Shown piece by piece: positions 1 through 12,030 of a DNA stretch of 64,000 nucleotides (positions are counted from its first letter, which is position 1; each line of letters starts with the position of its first letter). Position numbers and translations under genes: made by a program. This stretch comes from Limanda limanda (taxonomy: Eukaryota > Chordata > Actinopteri > Pleuronectiformes > Pleuronectidae). The notes beneath the pieces are model-generated. The model saw only the letters and a list, made by a program, of their open reading frames with translations, was not told the origin of the DNA and ran no database searches. Where the stretch lies: positions 9,572,346-9,636,345 of the forward strand of contig NC_083656.1 of NCBI RefSeq assembly GCF_963576545.1. Direction: 5' to 3'.

Positions 1-2300
1 GTTCTCGCACTGAGAGACCCTGTAAGTGTTGTACTGTGATGTATTTGAGTATAATCGATTTTTACATAATTATTATCACTGATCAACAAGTGAGAATATG
101 TTTAGTAGCTTTAAAACATTATTAGAAGTTCTGAAGTAAAGTAGAAATACCTCAATGTGATGGATTTAAAACGTGATCATATATTTCAAATTTTTGGATA
201 ATGGCTGAATTCTTTTTATGATCATTATTGATTAAAAAATATCATAATTAATAAAGAAAATAAATGGATTTAAACTCTCCAATAAAAAAATACATGATTG
301 ATTGGAAATGTATACATACAATGATTTTTAAATCTAATGATATATGTTTCACTAAACCTCTGTAAATATATGATATATAAAAAGTGTGGATCACCTCTCA
401 TCTGCTTTCATAGCCTTAATTTAAGAGCGATTTAAAAGATATGAAATGAAAATTGGCATCATTTTTTCCTCACTTCTTTCGTTTGGTGACTCGAGACATG
501 ACGAGACAGACCGGGTGAGAAGATTTACACTGTAAAAAAATAAGAATTTGCTTAACTTTGCCGAACCAGGGAGAAACTGCTGGTGACCTCAGCCTGGTGA
601 TTCCACTGAGCGGCGGTTCAGCTCGACACAAACTCACCACGTAACTTTCCTCACCTGCCAACAGCTGCAGGTGCTCCTGTGCACCTGGTTACACTTTAAC
701 ATTTGCAGCAGCTCCCCTGTCAAAACTGGCTGGAGGTAATCTTTAGACAACGTGAAGAGGTTTGCCTTTTTCTGTCATTTTTAGCCGAGAACTCAACAAG
801 TCCAAACAAAGACAGTGTCCACAGTTCGTTTCATAACTGCTGATCATGCACGCACAGGGTTTACTGCTGGTTTTACACCACAGAACTTCTTGAGCTCCTT
901 CACCTCCAGTAAGAATCTTTCAGGCAATCCTTCAAAGCACATCCTCGTTGGCTTCGCTTTTTAGTGTCTACGTCCATTTTTACATCCAGAGTTCACCAGA
1001 GTTCAGATGCAGCCACATGGCTCCTCCCAGCTGTGGTTCTGCAGAGCGTGACACTTATCGTGCACTCTCATCATCGGCACCCGTAACAAATAACCGGAGC
1101 CGATCCCTGTCTGTCTCGACTTTGGCTTCACAGCCAGCGGCAGGGGGATCAGCTGACTTTGGGTTTCTTAGTGAGGGTTCAGGATTCAAGGCCTATTCTT
1201 AATTCTTCAAGCAAAACAAACCAGCTGCATCTTATGTTCCTGGATTCTCGACTCAGCTGTGTCTCCTGATACAAGACTTTAAACTTCATTAAGGCTCTAA
1301 GAGACTAAATGTTTTGCAGCCTCAGGTGGAGCGTCTGGAAACCCTGTGCCCTTAATGCGTCATTCTGACACACACATTCTCACTCCTACTCGTTGGGACA
1401 CTCATTGGCATGTTGCATTAAACTAGCCCCTCACCCAAACCCCTAATGATTACAGAACAGACCCTTGTTATCACCATATACAAATTTATTCTGTGTTTTA
1501 CCAGAAGTTTCTCTGATTATAGCAACATCCCATCCATCCAATTTCTACACCACTTATCCTTAAAGGGCCATATGCATATACATATATATATATTTTTATA
1601 GTTAATTGTTCTTGAGATAAGTTGATAATGGAGATGGTGGTAAAATGAGAAAAAGTTCCAGCGTTGCACTTATTGAGTTTAAGTTGACTGGTGTCGCTTT
1701 GTTTTTTATGTATCATGACTGTGGGTTGCTTTTGTTTTTTTGTGCCATGTGCATAATCACTGTGTGTCTATATTTAGCGAGGGTCAATAACCGCTCTACT
1801 ACTACTACTGGGTACTGGTCAATGCAGCTTTGGCAGATGTTGAAGTATCCAACGGACTTGTAGACCAGTGCTTTTCACACAAAGTCAAATACAGTAACAG
1901 ACATCAGGAAAGTTCTTGTACTTAAATGTTTCCATTTCAGCAGCGCCACAGTGCAACTCTTCTTATTTATGAAGGTGCATGACTGTGTTTTATGTTTGTA
2001 GCAGACTTAAACACCCACTGTAGTCAGTGCTGATACCATAATGTGGACCAGACACTTAACAGTTAATAATCTGGACATTAACATATTTGACCAGTAAGTA
2101 TATAATGATATTCTGTACGTCACATTCAACCACTAACAGATAAAGACATTCATCCAAATCCCTATCCAGTGTATTTAAGTGTGTTCAGAGAAAGTTTTAC
2201 ACACTCACATCTTTTGTTTGACTTCATATGCAGCTCTGAACGCATGTTAGGATACATTGTGGCGTTGACATTCCAAACATAGAGAGTAAGACGCTGAAAT
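1..2300. other. Intergenic flank downstream of fam53b; no gene seen
   Basis: AT-rich DNA beyond the 3' end of fam53b. The open frames here are short, low in complexity and match no family I know, and no splice-bounded conserved exon was seen. It holds an AT-dinucleotide stretch around 1570-1600 and a degenerate fish repeat tail at about 1528-1570. Confidence 0.5.
1528..1570 (-). repeat. Degenerate tail of a common fish interspersed repeat
   Basis: On the minus strand this reads as a 'GGATAAGTGGTGTAGAAATTG' type sequence followed by GGAT units, resembling the 3' tail motif often seen at the end of fish LINE/SINE copies. It is short and diverged, so its class cannot be set. Confidence 0.35.
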
Positions 2301-2326
2301 CACAAATGACACATTTAAAACTTGTG

Positions 2327-2332
2327 TTTATT
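2327..2332 (-). promoter_or_regulatory. fam53b: Candidate fam53b polyadenylation signal
   Basis: Plus-strand TTTATT is AATAAA on the minus strand, the direction of fam53b. It is the best canonical hexamer I noticed within 800 nt after the stop. No transcript end can be shown from sequence alone. Confidence 0.4.
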
Positions 2333-2824
2333 TGTATAGAAATATGCTCATGTTTTACATAACTTTGGAGTTACAAATTGTAAAAAGAAGGAATATTAAC
2401 GCTATTAGCATCTCAAAGTTTCTCTCAAACAAAACGGGAGCCTAGATCTCACAGAGAAAGCCTGATGTTACCGTGTGAAATGTTAAGCTCTTCAAATATA
2501 CTATACTGGGGACGTGACGGGGGCTTTACTAGCAGAAGCTCCTGGAAGACGTCTCCGCGTCAGTCCATCATGTACCCTCGTACTCGTGAACAACGTCGGG
2601 GACACCCTTTCTAGTGCAGAGAATTTGTACAAACCTGCTGTGAATTCTCTCCAAACGTAGTACAGTGAAGGTAATCAGGCTTACGGAGAAATGTTAAAGA
2701 CCCCAGTCTCTGAGCCAACATTAAGTCAACATTTTTATATTCATCAGTTCTGTACTGTTCACCAGAACCCCACATCCTGACTTCCTTGTTCTCCTGAGAC
2801 ACAGTTGAGTTACTGCACAGTGAA

Positions 2825-2843
2825 GGGGGGGGGGGGGGGGGGG
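2825..2843 (+). repeat. G19 homopolymer followed by GC-rich sequence
   Basis: Nineteen consecutive G, then CGGGGGCGGCG. It lies in the inferred 3'UTR of fam53b, so the transcript carries a poly(C) run. The length may vary between animals or be a sequencing artefact. Confidence 0.9.
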
Positions 2844-3060
2844 CGGGGGCGGCGTCTGACGACAGAAAGTCCCCAAAAATAGGCCTTTATCCCAAAAGGC
2901 TTCTGCTCAATCTCTACTTAAGAAAAAAGACAAGTGCTGGATCTGCATTAGTTTTTCCACTCGCGTTGTCCTTAAGACTATCAGTACTGTTCACTGTCCC
3001 ATCTGGTGATAAACTTTCAGTCCCCTAAATTAGCTCCCCCCATGAGGAAGGCAGCGCAGC

Positions 3061-3396
3061 TCAGTTCCTCTCAATCTGCTCAATGTCGAGCTCGCCTCCG
3101 AGCTGGTACATGTCCTTCCTCATGCTGCACAGCCCCGCCCACAGAGACTCATTGTCCTTCCCGTTGGTCGTTCCCGGTGTTACATCCCCGCAGTCTGTGG
3201 AGTTCCACTCCACTTCCTCAATCGTGGGGTCCGACGGCATGTTCCCGGTTGTCTCACCCTCTTTGGTCTCGGGCTGACAACCATTTGCCTGGGAGCTGTC
3301 GGCGCTGTGCATGAGGGTGGGGGGGGCCTGGCTGGACTCGCAGCTGTCTTCGCCTGTGATTCCGGGGCAGCTAAGGCTGTGGAAATTCCGAAGTTT
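3061..3396 (-). CDS. fam53b: fam53b last coding exon
   Basis: Acceptor CCTGTCTTTCCACAG, phase 0, 111 codons and TGA at 3063-3061. It begins KLRNFHSLSCPG and ends GELDIEQIERN, the family C-terminal signature. An in-frame Met lies inside the exon, but the reading continues upstream to the acceptor. Confidence 0.92.
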   Translation of the reverse strand, partial: KLRNFHSLSCPGITGEDSCESSQAPPTLMHSADSSQANGCQPETKEGETTGNMPSDPTIEEVEWNSTDCGDVTPGTTNGKDNESLWAGLCSMRKDMYQLGGELDIEQIERN

Positions 3397-6300
3397 CTGT
3401 GGAAAGACAGGAAGGTTGGGTTTTTATTTTAGAAGCATCAAATTGATTCTCTCAAGGAAACAAGGATACACTAAAAACAAATTAATCTTTGGTCCATCTA
3501 TGGAGGTGACGTATTTGGCGAGGAAATCAAGAACATTTCCTTCTTCCTCGACAATGACCCGTAACCTAACCAGCACACAAACAAAACTAGAGGCGCGCAG
3601 CCATCTTGTGAAAACAATCTACTGCGTTCATATAGTATGTTGTTGAGGTCAGAGCTGGACACTGGGTAACAACCGCTACAATATAAAAAGGCAATGAAAT
3701 TGAAGGGTTTAAATTTAGCCTGTACTACAAACTGGAGCAACTGGTGGTTGGATGAGTGAGGCTCTGTGACCCGAGGTCTGACGGGAAGCCGAGGCAGCAA
3801 GTGGCCAGACCCCCGGGGGGGCACACATCACTAATGTCAGCCGTTTCTGGTTCTGCTGGCCTTTCACTGGCATCGCACAAAGAACACATACATCTGTGGA
3901 GCCCAGAAACTTCCATAGGCAAATCCACATGTGCCAGCACTGCTGCAGGCAAGTTCAACGACAGCTGTGTGTGCTGGAGGATGAGGCTTTATGACAGAGG
4001 CTTATCCAATCTATACAGCTAATGTGGAGAAGGCAGGACAGCTGCCTCATGCCTGGCTGCAGCGGCGTTCGGCCAGAAGGACACAGGAGAATAGGGCCTC
4101 TGTGAAAACCTCCTGTCACTTGTGTGCTTATCTGCTACTCAACAGGCATCGGACTGTTGGGGGTACCAAGCCAAGTGTATATGGCTCCAACTAATCTATA
4201 GGTTGAAAATTAATCAATACTTTTTCTGATAGGGCTGCTGTAGCTGAGGGGTAGATTGGTCGTCTTCCAACCAGAAGGTTGGCAGTTCGATCCCAGTCTT
4301 CCCTATCTGCATGCCGAAGTGTCCTTGGGCAAGATGCTGAACCCTGAATGGCCTCTTCTAAATGTTGAAAGCACCAATGGGAAGTCGCATTAGATAAGAG
4401 ACATGTAATGATTCAGGAAGTTCTTTAATTCATAAAATAGGAGCGCGTCATCTTCGCTCAGTTTAAATAATCAAATTAAAGAAAATCCCATATTATACAT
4501 CTTGTTACAAATACAAGTTGAATGTATTTTCATGCTAATATTTGATAAATGATTGAATTGAAAGCTGCTGGTGGTGATAGCAGCTAAGAAGGGGGTCGCT
4601 AAAGTTATTACAACTCATCTCGTGAGGAACATAAATGTCTGTTAAATATTCTCACTCAAAATCACAGACACTGAACTCGCTGTGTCGCTAGAGGAGAAGC
4701 CAAAGGATTGAGAAAGTGGAAATATATAATGCTAAATGTCCATGCAACTAACGGTTGAGGTATTTCAGTCAAGACCAAAAAGTGTAGCTAAAAAAACATC
4801 AAGATTCAGCTAATAATAAAGAGATACGGGACAAGCTGTGAAAACGCCAGATCCCACGAATGTTTAGGATTTGATAAATCACTCCAAACACTAACTTGAT
4901 TATCTGTTGGTCCACTAATCATTTCAGATCTGCGCTACAATAATATTCACACGGTTGCGCTCAGTCGTGAGTAAGGCTGGAGGAGAGAATGTAAAGTTAT
5001 GATCCACATTTGCAGACGGACCGCAGTGAGAAAAGGTCTCCACACCGGGCAGCACTACATCAAAAAGGGGCCCTGCTGTTTTTCTTGGCTCCGCTCGAGC
5101 GGGTACATTTGTCAGCACCATGGTAGTGTCACATCGCGGCCTTCTGCGTTTAAACTTCACTGTTAACAGTCGAGATTTCTGGCTCCGCACCATGGGAGCC
5201 AAACGATAAGGCTGGGAGAGAAGTCTGGAACATTGGCACTGATATCTGCCCCACCATGTAAAGCTCTGACGATTCAGGTGCTTTGTCCTCACGAAAACTT
5301 TCTGTGCCATAACTAAGTGTTTCTTGTGTCCACTTTACCGTCTACTCTAACCCCCCCCCACCACCCAAGTGAAATGGAGAGATGAGCAGAAGGTCTCATC
5401 CATACTGACCTTGACTCTCCGTCAATACAAGCGGATCAATAGCTCATGAGGCCCCCGATTGTGGCAGCGATCCACCCACTGAGCTGAATTTACAGAAATC
5501 AATATCTCTTTACCCAACACGCATCTCTCCCGCGCGGCGATCTATAAGCCCTGCCACAGCTGCTCTGCTTCCTGACATTGGCAGAGCCGCAGCGAGCCAC
5601 GCCGAGGGTTGCAATTTCTCCCTGGGTAAGCTACACCGCTGTGGCGTGGAGCTGGGAGGACGCTTCGGAGACACACTCAGCACTGTGACCAGTCTTTGTA
5701 AGGTGACTTTGAATGCTGATAGGCTGACGTGTCCGAAGCACGACAAAGCCATCGAGCCGAGTGCAAAACGATCTATCACAAGCTAACATCTCCAGAGTCA
5801 GTTGAGAGAAGTTTAAGAACATCATCAATCATACAAAATAGAAGAAATATTCAAGGAAATGAAAATTATTCAAGCTGGTTTCTAATGCAAAAAAAAAAGT
5901 TTCTTCATCCCGAGCTGAAAACCTACATCACAGCAGTCCCATCTTAATACAGGAAAATAAAACATGATCCACAAATAGCACGGAAAATCCACTGCTAACA
6001 ATCTCTGCACCCCGACTTCCCCTCTGTAAAAATATTGTCTGTTGCCTCGCCTAAGGCTCTTTGCTCCACACTGACCTCATCCCTGTGTGGAGCGTGTGTG
6101 TGTGTGTCGTCTCCCTGTCATGTCACAGCAGCGCTGTTGTTAAGTTACTGCTGAACTCCGGGTGACTTTCTCAAAGGGTCCAAGTCCAACTCACTGTTTA
6201 TGATCCAGCCGGTGCTGGTGTGAAACTTTACCATCTGCGTCTGTGTGCTCGCGGGGCAAGGAGACAAACGGCTGCTGGGATGTGCAGAGGAAAGAGACTC

Positions 6301-9300
6301 GTCTGTTGTAAAGTGGTCGATACCACGAGTGGATTAGCCCAAACCAGTGGTTTCATCAGATATATATATATTTTGTATTAACATGAATTCAACCAATCCA
6401 CTGACTTGTTTCCTACTTTTAATCTTTATCAAGAAACAAAACGGAAAAAAGGGCTCTGCATGTGAAAACACACTCCCACTTAACGGAATGTGGCCCAGGC
6501 CTCCATGAATGAACGATCGCCATCGTTTAATGACAGTGTATGCAGAGGCACTTTGATGTGCGCTGAGGGAGAACAGACACAATGGTGTGACCTTAGTTGC
6601 AAGCATTTGTTTATCCAACATGGACGAAGCAAATTGCCCCAACAACAGAGCATAACCAGCTAATGTCAGTGAGACTGATGGACCTAGCAGAGCATCCAGC
6701 AGGCATGACCATTTCCTGAGGGTCTTGTCCTGCGCTCTGGAGGACACAAGATGACTGTGGCACATTTCAACGACATCTAGTGACGTTAAACACGTTAAAC
6801 AGGAAATGTGTATGTATGATCTGTTTTTGCAAGTGACATTTCTAAACACCAACCTGGGTCATCTTTGCCAGATCCAGTGAAGGCCTCTGCTTGTGTGTGT
6901 CAGCTGGTCTCCTGCGCTTCACACCGATCTTCTTGTCGTTGAGGACACAGGGCTGGGAGCGACTGCGAGGGAGACCCCCCTGTCCACCACGACGCTCCAG
7001 CTCTGGAGTGGAGTCAGGGGAGCTGAGTGGAGAGGGTCCACGGGGCTCGGGGAGGCAGATCTGTTCATGAGAGAGGTAGAGGGGCTGCACTGGGGGCTCT
7101 GGGGACAGGGGCATGGAGGAGGAGGGTGTCAGACCAGTGAAAGCGGAGGGGCAGGGGAGACGCTGGGAGAAGCAGGGCAGCTCCAGGGTGTTGCAGCGGG
7201 CCGGCAGGCTGAAGCTGGAGCTACGCTGCATGGCTGGGAAGCCGAGCTGCACGTTGCCGACAATGCTGCGCTGAACGCTGCCGCCGCTGTGGCACCTCCT
7301 CTTCTCCACTGTCGTCCACACACGAGATCCCTGAGGCCGCCAGGTAGAGCGGCAACCACCGAGCTCGTCTGAGCAGGACAGGGACCGGCACTGCCGCTTG
7401 CTGGGAGGGGCTGTCGAGTGGGACGCTGCGGCCTCAGTCAGGCTAAGGTCCTGCAGCAAGCTGGTGATTGTGCTTGAAGTGGAGCCGACATCCCAGTCCC
7501 ACTGGGCTGAACTCTTGTGCACCTCAGGCAGGACGTCCCACAGGCTCTCCAGGCTGGTTCCTACTGGCCTCTGCTGTATAGCACAGCTATGACCCACCTC
7601 ATGCCACCGACTGGTCTCTGCAATGAAAAAAAAAACAGATACATTGATTCACTTGGTTTTCAGTCAGAAGTAGTTTTTTTCTTAATCTAACAAAAGGCTC
7701 AAAAGAATAATAACCCACACAAGTTAAATTGCTTTAACACTTAACTTATCTTTCTGACGTTTCCCAGAGGCAACATGCACTGTAGCTGACCTCAACATCC
7801 ATGACACTGGATGTTCTAGGCTGGACCAGTGTCCCAGCATGTGCATGATTCATTTACACAACTCACTGACTTCTTTGTGTTATTGGAACTAAAAATAAAA
7901 TCAGGTCCTTCAGGTTCTGCTTTACTGTCACAATCTGTAAACTGATTGGAGAAGGGAACGAAGCTCAATGTCTAATGTACTTGATATCACGGCTTGACTC
8001 TGCCAGAATGAGGCTTGATGAAATGTCGATAACCCATCATAAACATTCGGACTACATTAACCGTCTTGTTCCTCGTTGCTCTACAAGAGTTCCGTATCAG
8101 AGCAGCTGGCTACCCGCCATTGCTGATCGTCTCTGTGCCAGCACCATGGTTACTGTGCCAGGAAAGCACCTGTTATTGCCACAACAGAAGTTTGTTGAAT
8201 TGCTGAATGGATCAGCCAAATGAACTGGTCAGTCAACTCTGAGTCACCGAACAACGAGGCCTCAGCCCATTCCTGGTATGCTAAAATGTCTGTTTCTCTA
8301 CTGGAGATAAAAACCCGAAAATACCACGTACAGTACACAGAGAGGACGAGGAACAAAGGGCAGTGTTAACAACACCTACTGGTGTTGCTGTGTTCTCTGC
8401 CAGCGTTTCACGCACGGTGCCAAGTTACTGTGAGGACACAATGCAGTTTAATCTGTATTCTGGCCGTTCCTCCTACTGCAAGGTAAATCAAGGATATGTT
8501 CCTTTGTAGCCATAACCCAATTTTCCATTCAAGGACATCACGTCCACACTGTTCTGAAACATGCCATAAGATCCCTGGCAAAGAAAGTCGCTGACACATA
8601 ATCATTAACGCTCGTTGGCACAGGCACCTGTCAAGCCAGCTTCACATTATGCCATGTGAACATCATCCAGATGAGATTCTGCCAATAATTTCTATGAAAC
8701 GATGCAATATAACGTGGCCCCATCCGAATCGCTGCTTTCAGGACTAAACACCTGACAATTGACTGTCGTACACCAGTTTGTGAAGGTATTTATCGGCACA
8801 TTGACAGATATGGTGAAGCACTTTTGAGAAATGACAAATATACTGTGAGATGGGACTCAGAGACTTTACTATACAATATTTCCTTTCACCAAATAATTTT
8901 TTTAAATGATCCATATTGTCTTTACATGTGTGAGTGTGTTTGTGGTATGCAGAGGTTGACACTTACCCATGAGTCCACAAGAGAAAAGTGCAGTCCCCTG
9001 GCTCATGGTCTGTGCCTGGAACTGTGGAAAGGTCAAAAGAAGGATCAGGTCAGCTCACCAAAAAACAGAAACTCAGAAAAGCTCTAAAAATAAAATTTTA
9101 AAGTCAACTGTATTGCTGGTGCTGAGACTGTATGTTGTGGCACAGTTTTTGCGTTTGCTAAGCAATGCGGACCAAATGCAACAAAGAGGGAGTTCCATCA
9201 TAAATGCCTCTGATTGACGCGGAGCATGATGACTTCATTTCACGTGGCTGAGAGGGCAAACTCAGCCCATATTCATGGGGGAATTTTCACTGTGTCCAGG

Positions 9301-9911
9301 CTGAAAGAGGAATCTATTGCATGGATGCTGATTAGAAAATGAGTCAGAGCTGCTCAGCCTGGTAGGACTAAAATAGCCCATTGTTATTTTGCTTGAGATA
9401 AATGTAAGATGGAGGATTCATAACCAGATGACACATGCCCTTGTGATAAAGAGTTGGCAGCTATTATGATGCAATTATCTGTAATTGCAACAAAGACATA
9501 ATTTATTCCAAGGCGTCAACATCCAGATTGTTCTTTAGAGATCACTTCCTGAGATGGTGTGAGGAAACACCACAAATTTGACTCGAGGGAAGGCCGAAGT
9601 CAAATTTCAACTATGATTGAAGTTGACAAAATGGGAAAATAGAATGTGGAGCTATAAAACTCTTGAGGAGTGGTCGGTGGCTGGTAATAATTTCCTGATT
9701 TAGAGCAGCACCTTTTCGTTTTCCTTCTTGACAAATGCAGTTGAGGCCCGTTGGCAGCGCTTCTTATAAAAACAAAATGACACATTTCACACGGAGAAAA
9801 AACTTCTTATACAAACCGAAAATAAACTCTCACCGAGCCCAAATTGGTCCTTTTGGATGTTACATCGTCGGCACCCTTCTTTTCCAGTGTTTTCTTGTAA
9901 ATGATCACCAT
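3061..9911 (-). CDS. fam53b: fam53b (simplet), whole coding span of 4 coding exons, 410 aa
   Basis: FAM53B is a small, mostly disordered nuclear protein. Fish Simplet is reported to promote nuclear localisation of beta-catenin and cell proliferation, including in regeneration. Exons joined on the minus strand are 9911-9834, 9021-8967, 7617-6854 and 3396-3061; the lengths 78, 55, 764 and 336 keep frame and give 410 residues plus TGA (human about 422). Family marks include the N-terminal MVII...KKGAD start, a TALFSCGLM stretch (residues 36-44), TSLESLW (65-71), PSKRQCRSLS (116-125), a SRSRSQPCVLNDKK block running into a basic nuclear signal VKRRRP (277-282), and the C-terminal GELDIEQIERN. FAM53A or FAM53C are alternatives, but the C-terminus and the neighbouring zranb1-ctbp2 favour FAM53B. 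Confidence 0.93.
3397..6853 (-). other. fam53b: fam53b intron 3
   Basis: A 3.5-kb intron between the last two coding exons. It holds a tRNA-derived SINE at about 4232-4400 and otherwise unremarkable sequence. The longer open frames on either strand (for example 4924-5310 and 6334-6852) look like chance frames. Confidence 0.7.
4232..4400 (+). repeat. tRNA-derived SINE
   Basis: The 5' part has pol III promoter-like boxes: an A-box-like TAGCTGAGGGG at 4241-4251 and a B-box-like GTTCGATCCC near 4285-4294. It continues into the body GTGTCCTTGGGCAAGATGCTGAA, which recurs in many fish SINEs, and a tail with TTAGATAA. It is diverged, and no clear target duplication was seen. Confidence 0.75.
6854..7617 (-). 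CDS. fam53b: fam53b coding exon 3 (main body exon)
   Basis: Acceptor TTTCATTGCAG and donor ACCCAG|GTTGGT. The split codon joins exon 2 to give E-T-S-R-W-H. This exon carries TSLESLW, the Ser/Pro-rich middle, SRSRSQPCVLNDKK and the basic signal VKRRRP. The open frame appears to begin at a GTG at 7597, but that is only Val52 inside the exon. Confidence 0.92.
8967..9021 (-). CDS. fam53b: fam53b coding exon 2 (55 bp)
   Basis: A small exon between acceptor TTTCCACAG and donor ATGG|GTAAGTG on the minus strand. It encodes residues 27-44 (…MSQGTALFSCGLM) plus the first base of the next codon. It is too short to show up as a long open frame and was found by its family motif and splice sites. Confidence 0.88.
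9834..9911 (-). CDS. fam53b: fam53b coding exon 1 (start codon)
   Basis: ATG at 9911-9909 opens 26 codons (MVIIYKKTLEKKGADD...) and ends in a phase-0 donor TCG|GTGAGA. The start fits the family's conserved MVM/MVI N-terminus. The exon continues 5' as untranslated sequence, whose acceptor I could not fix. An internal Met at residue 32 in the next exon could be an alternative start. Confidence 0.85.
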
Positions 9912-10924
9912 GGCAACACACATCCTTGTCCCAAGTCATTCCAGTGAGGGGAAGAATAGGTGGAAGCCATCTTGACGGGCATGGTGTGAGCAGGATGGTT
10001 TCTCATAAGCTTAAGACAGCAACCCTCGGCTCCTCCAGGAATGTGCTTCACTCCTCAGCCCAATCCTGAGCAGACACACAAAGATGAGCACAGGATTAGA
10101 ATTCAGTACATTTCTGACATTCTGTCAACCATACTGTATAAGCAGAGAACTATCTGGCTTGATTGGGGGAACAGATCCCCTGGGTGGAGGCGCTGAATCG
10201 TGTGATGATTCAAAGAGTTATTCTGAAAAGTTTGTAGCTTGCTTCTTCGTGGAAGGTGGCAGCAGGATTCACAACAATTATAAATAGTAATCACTGAGCT
10301 CCCAAACTTTCACACAGCCCACAGATGGGTATTTGATACTGAGATAAAAACCTGAACTCACAAACACACGCAGCACTCAATCCTTTTTGAATCCCTTGAC
10401 ACTTAACACATCAGCAACCTGTTTGAAACCCTTAAAAGCAAAAGATACACATTAGAAATTCCAGGGAGGCCAGTGGCTCAACAAAGTACTTTAATTCTCA
10501 AGTGAGCCAGCAAACATTCCCAGCAAACACAGCCCAAGGTGAGGCGCTGCCATACGGTGGGCTGCGAGTTGAAATTACCCTGCTTTTTCACTTCCACATG
10601 GTCTCTCCAGTGTCACCAAAAGTGGAACTCTATACCTTGTTTTGCTCTTGCGTGTCCAAGTGGAGTATTATCAGTCATCTGAGAGAACGCGTTTCCTCTA
10701 AGTGTTCCACACTGGAGCACACAGAGAGGAATAGAGCAAAGTCAAAGTTGTGTAAGTGAATCCTCAGGGGCTGGCTGGGAATAGCTGACCTTGCGGTTAT
10801 CAAAACAACCCTCCTCACATTAGTGCTGCACCACAATTACAGTAAAACAGCTGATTAGCCACAGATGTAAATCTATATCATCATCACTGAAAGGTTTTTA
10901 CTACAGTCTTACCTGAGTAAACCT

Positions 10925-11830
10925 TAATTTATATAGCATGTTCGAAAACTCGCAGGTACAATGTGCTTCGTACACAGACACACTTGAAATATATAAAGTT
11001 ATAAATTACAATATAAAACCCAGGACAGGTAAAAAAAGATAAAGATAGGTCGTAAAAAAGGCTTGTCCATAAAGATGGGTTTTTAGAAGTTTCTTAAAAG
11101 TCTAAAGATTCAGCAAATTTGATTAATTGGTGAAGATGGTTCCAGAGGGTTTGGACCAAAACAACAAGGTTGCAGTCACCTTTGGTTTTGCAGTTGGAGC
11201 GGAGGGCAGATAAAGGGCAGAGATTTGAGGATCTGAGAGTCCGTATAAGGAAAGAGGAGATGAGAAATGTAACTGAAAGCAAGGTTGTGTGGTGGCTTAT
11301 ATGGAATCAACAGCATCCTGTTTATTACAAAATTTATAGGATGGAGGGATTTTAGCTACATTTCTTTGAAAAGGAAAACAAGACTAGACAAGCTTAGTTA
11401 TATGGCGGTCAAAAGTCTTATACTAATCAAAGATGGCACCATGACTCAGCAATAAACTGATAAGCTGCTGTAATGAGGTTAAATAATGTCTATTTTATCA
11501 GAGTTTACGTGGATATACTTAAGAGACATCCAGGCAATTCAGTTTAGTGAGTTTAGCAGAGAAATAGATTTGAGTATTGTTGGCATAATAGTGACATCTT
11601 CAAAGCAGTTGAACAAATGCTCCAGAGGCATTTACAGTTAGAAGAGGAATGGTCCAAGCTTCAACCCCTGAGGGACTCCACACAGCATGGGATCTGAGGA
11701 GGACCCATGATTGTTGATACAAGCATTCAAATATTTGTCGGTCAAATAAGAATGACACCAGTTCAAAGCAGTACCCCCCCACGTCAGTTAGGGGACTTAA
11801 ACAACGATAAAATGTCTGCAAGGTCAGAGA
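10925..11830 (+). repeat. Long dispersed fish repeat copy, class not assigned
   Basis: The phrases 'CTTGTCCATAAAGATGGGTTTT', 'GAAGATGGTTCCAGAGGGTTTGG' and 'CCCCTGAGGGACTCCACACA' resemble a repeat dispersed in many fish genomes. Broken frames and indels show that it is old. Boundaries are approximate and no terminal repeats or target duplication were found. Confidence 0.45.
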
Positions 11831-11979
11831 GTCTGTTTGAATGACAGAACAACTACTGGCAAAAAAAAGAAGAGCGAAACAAAAAGAGACGGTGTACGTG
11901 AAACAAAAGAGCACTCTGTGCAGAAGATGAGACACCGTGGGAAACAAAAGAGGCAACATCAGAGGTTGTGGTTGGTGGG

Positions 11980-11995
11980 AGTGTGTGTGTGTGTG

Positions 11996-12027
<32 letters not shown>
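11980..12027 (+). repeat. (GT)n microsatellite
   Basis: An almost pure GT tract interrupted once near 11995-12000. The His/Thr-rich open frames across it are products of the repeat. Confidence 0.95.

Positions 12028-12030
<3 letters not shown>

Larger units (their letters stand above)
2310..3060 (-). other. fam53b: fam53b 3' untranslated region (inferred extent)
   Basis: Sequence directly downstream of the fam53b stop codon on the minus strand. The lower limit is inferred from a minus-strand AATAAA (plus TTTATT at 2327-2332) about 730 nt past the stop. It contains a run of 19 G on the plus strand (C in the transcript) at 2825-2843. The UTR could be longer or shorter, as the poly(A) site is not proven. 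Confidence 0.5.

Noticed and set aside
4232..4305. tRNA gene suggested by A- and B-box-like sequence
   Set aside because: No full cloverleaf could be drawn, and it continues into a SINE body.
4924..5310. 128-aa minus-strand frame
   Set aside because: Intronic, no recognisable domain and no conserved flanking splice pattern.
6334..6852. 172-aa open frame on the minus strand
   Set aside because: Lies in a fam53b intron, matches no family, and ends inside the donor region of a well-supported exon.
7595..7597. Start codon for fam53b at a GTG
   Set aside because: It is Val52 inside exon 3; family homology and splice phase continue upstream to the ATG at 9911.
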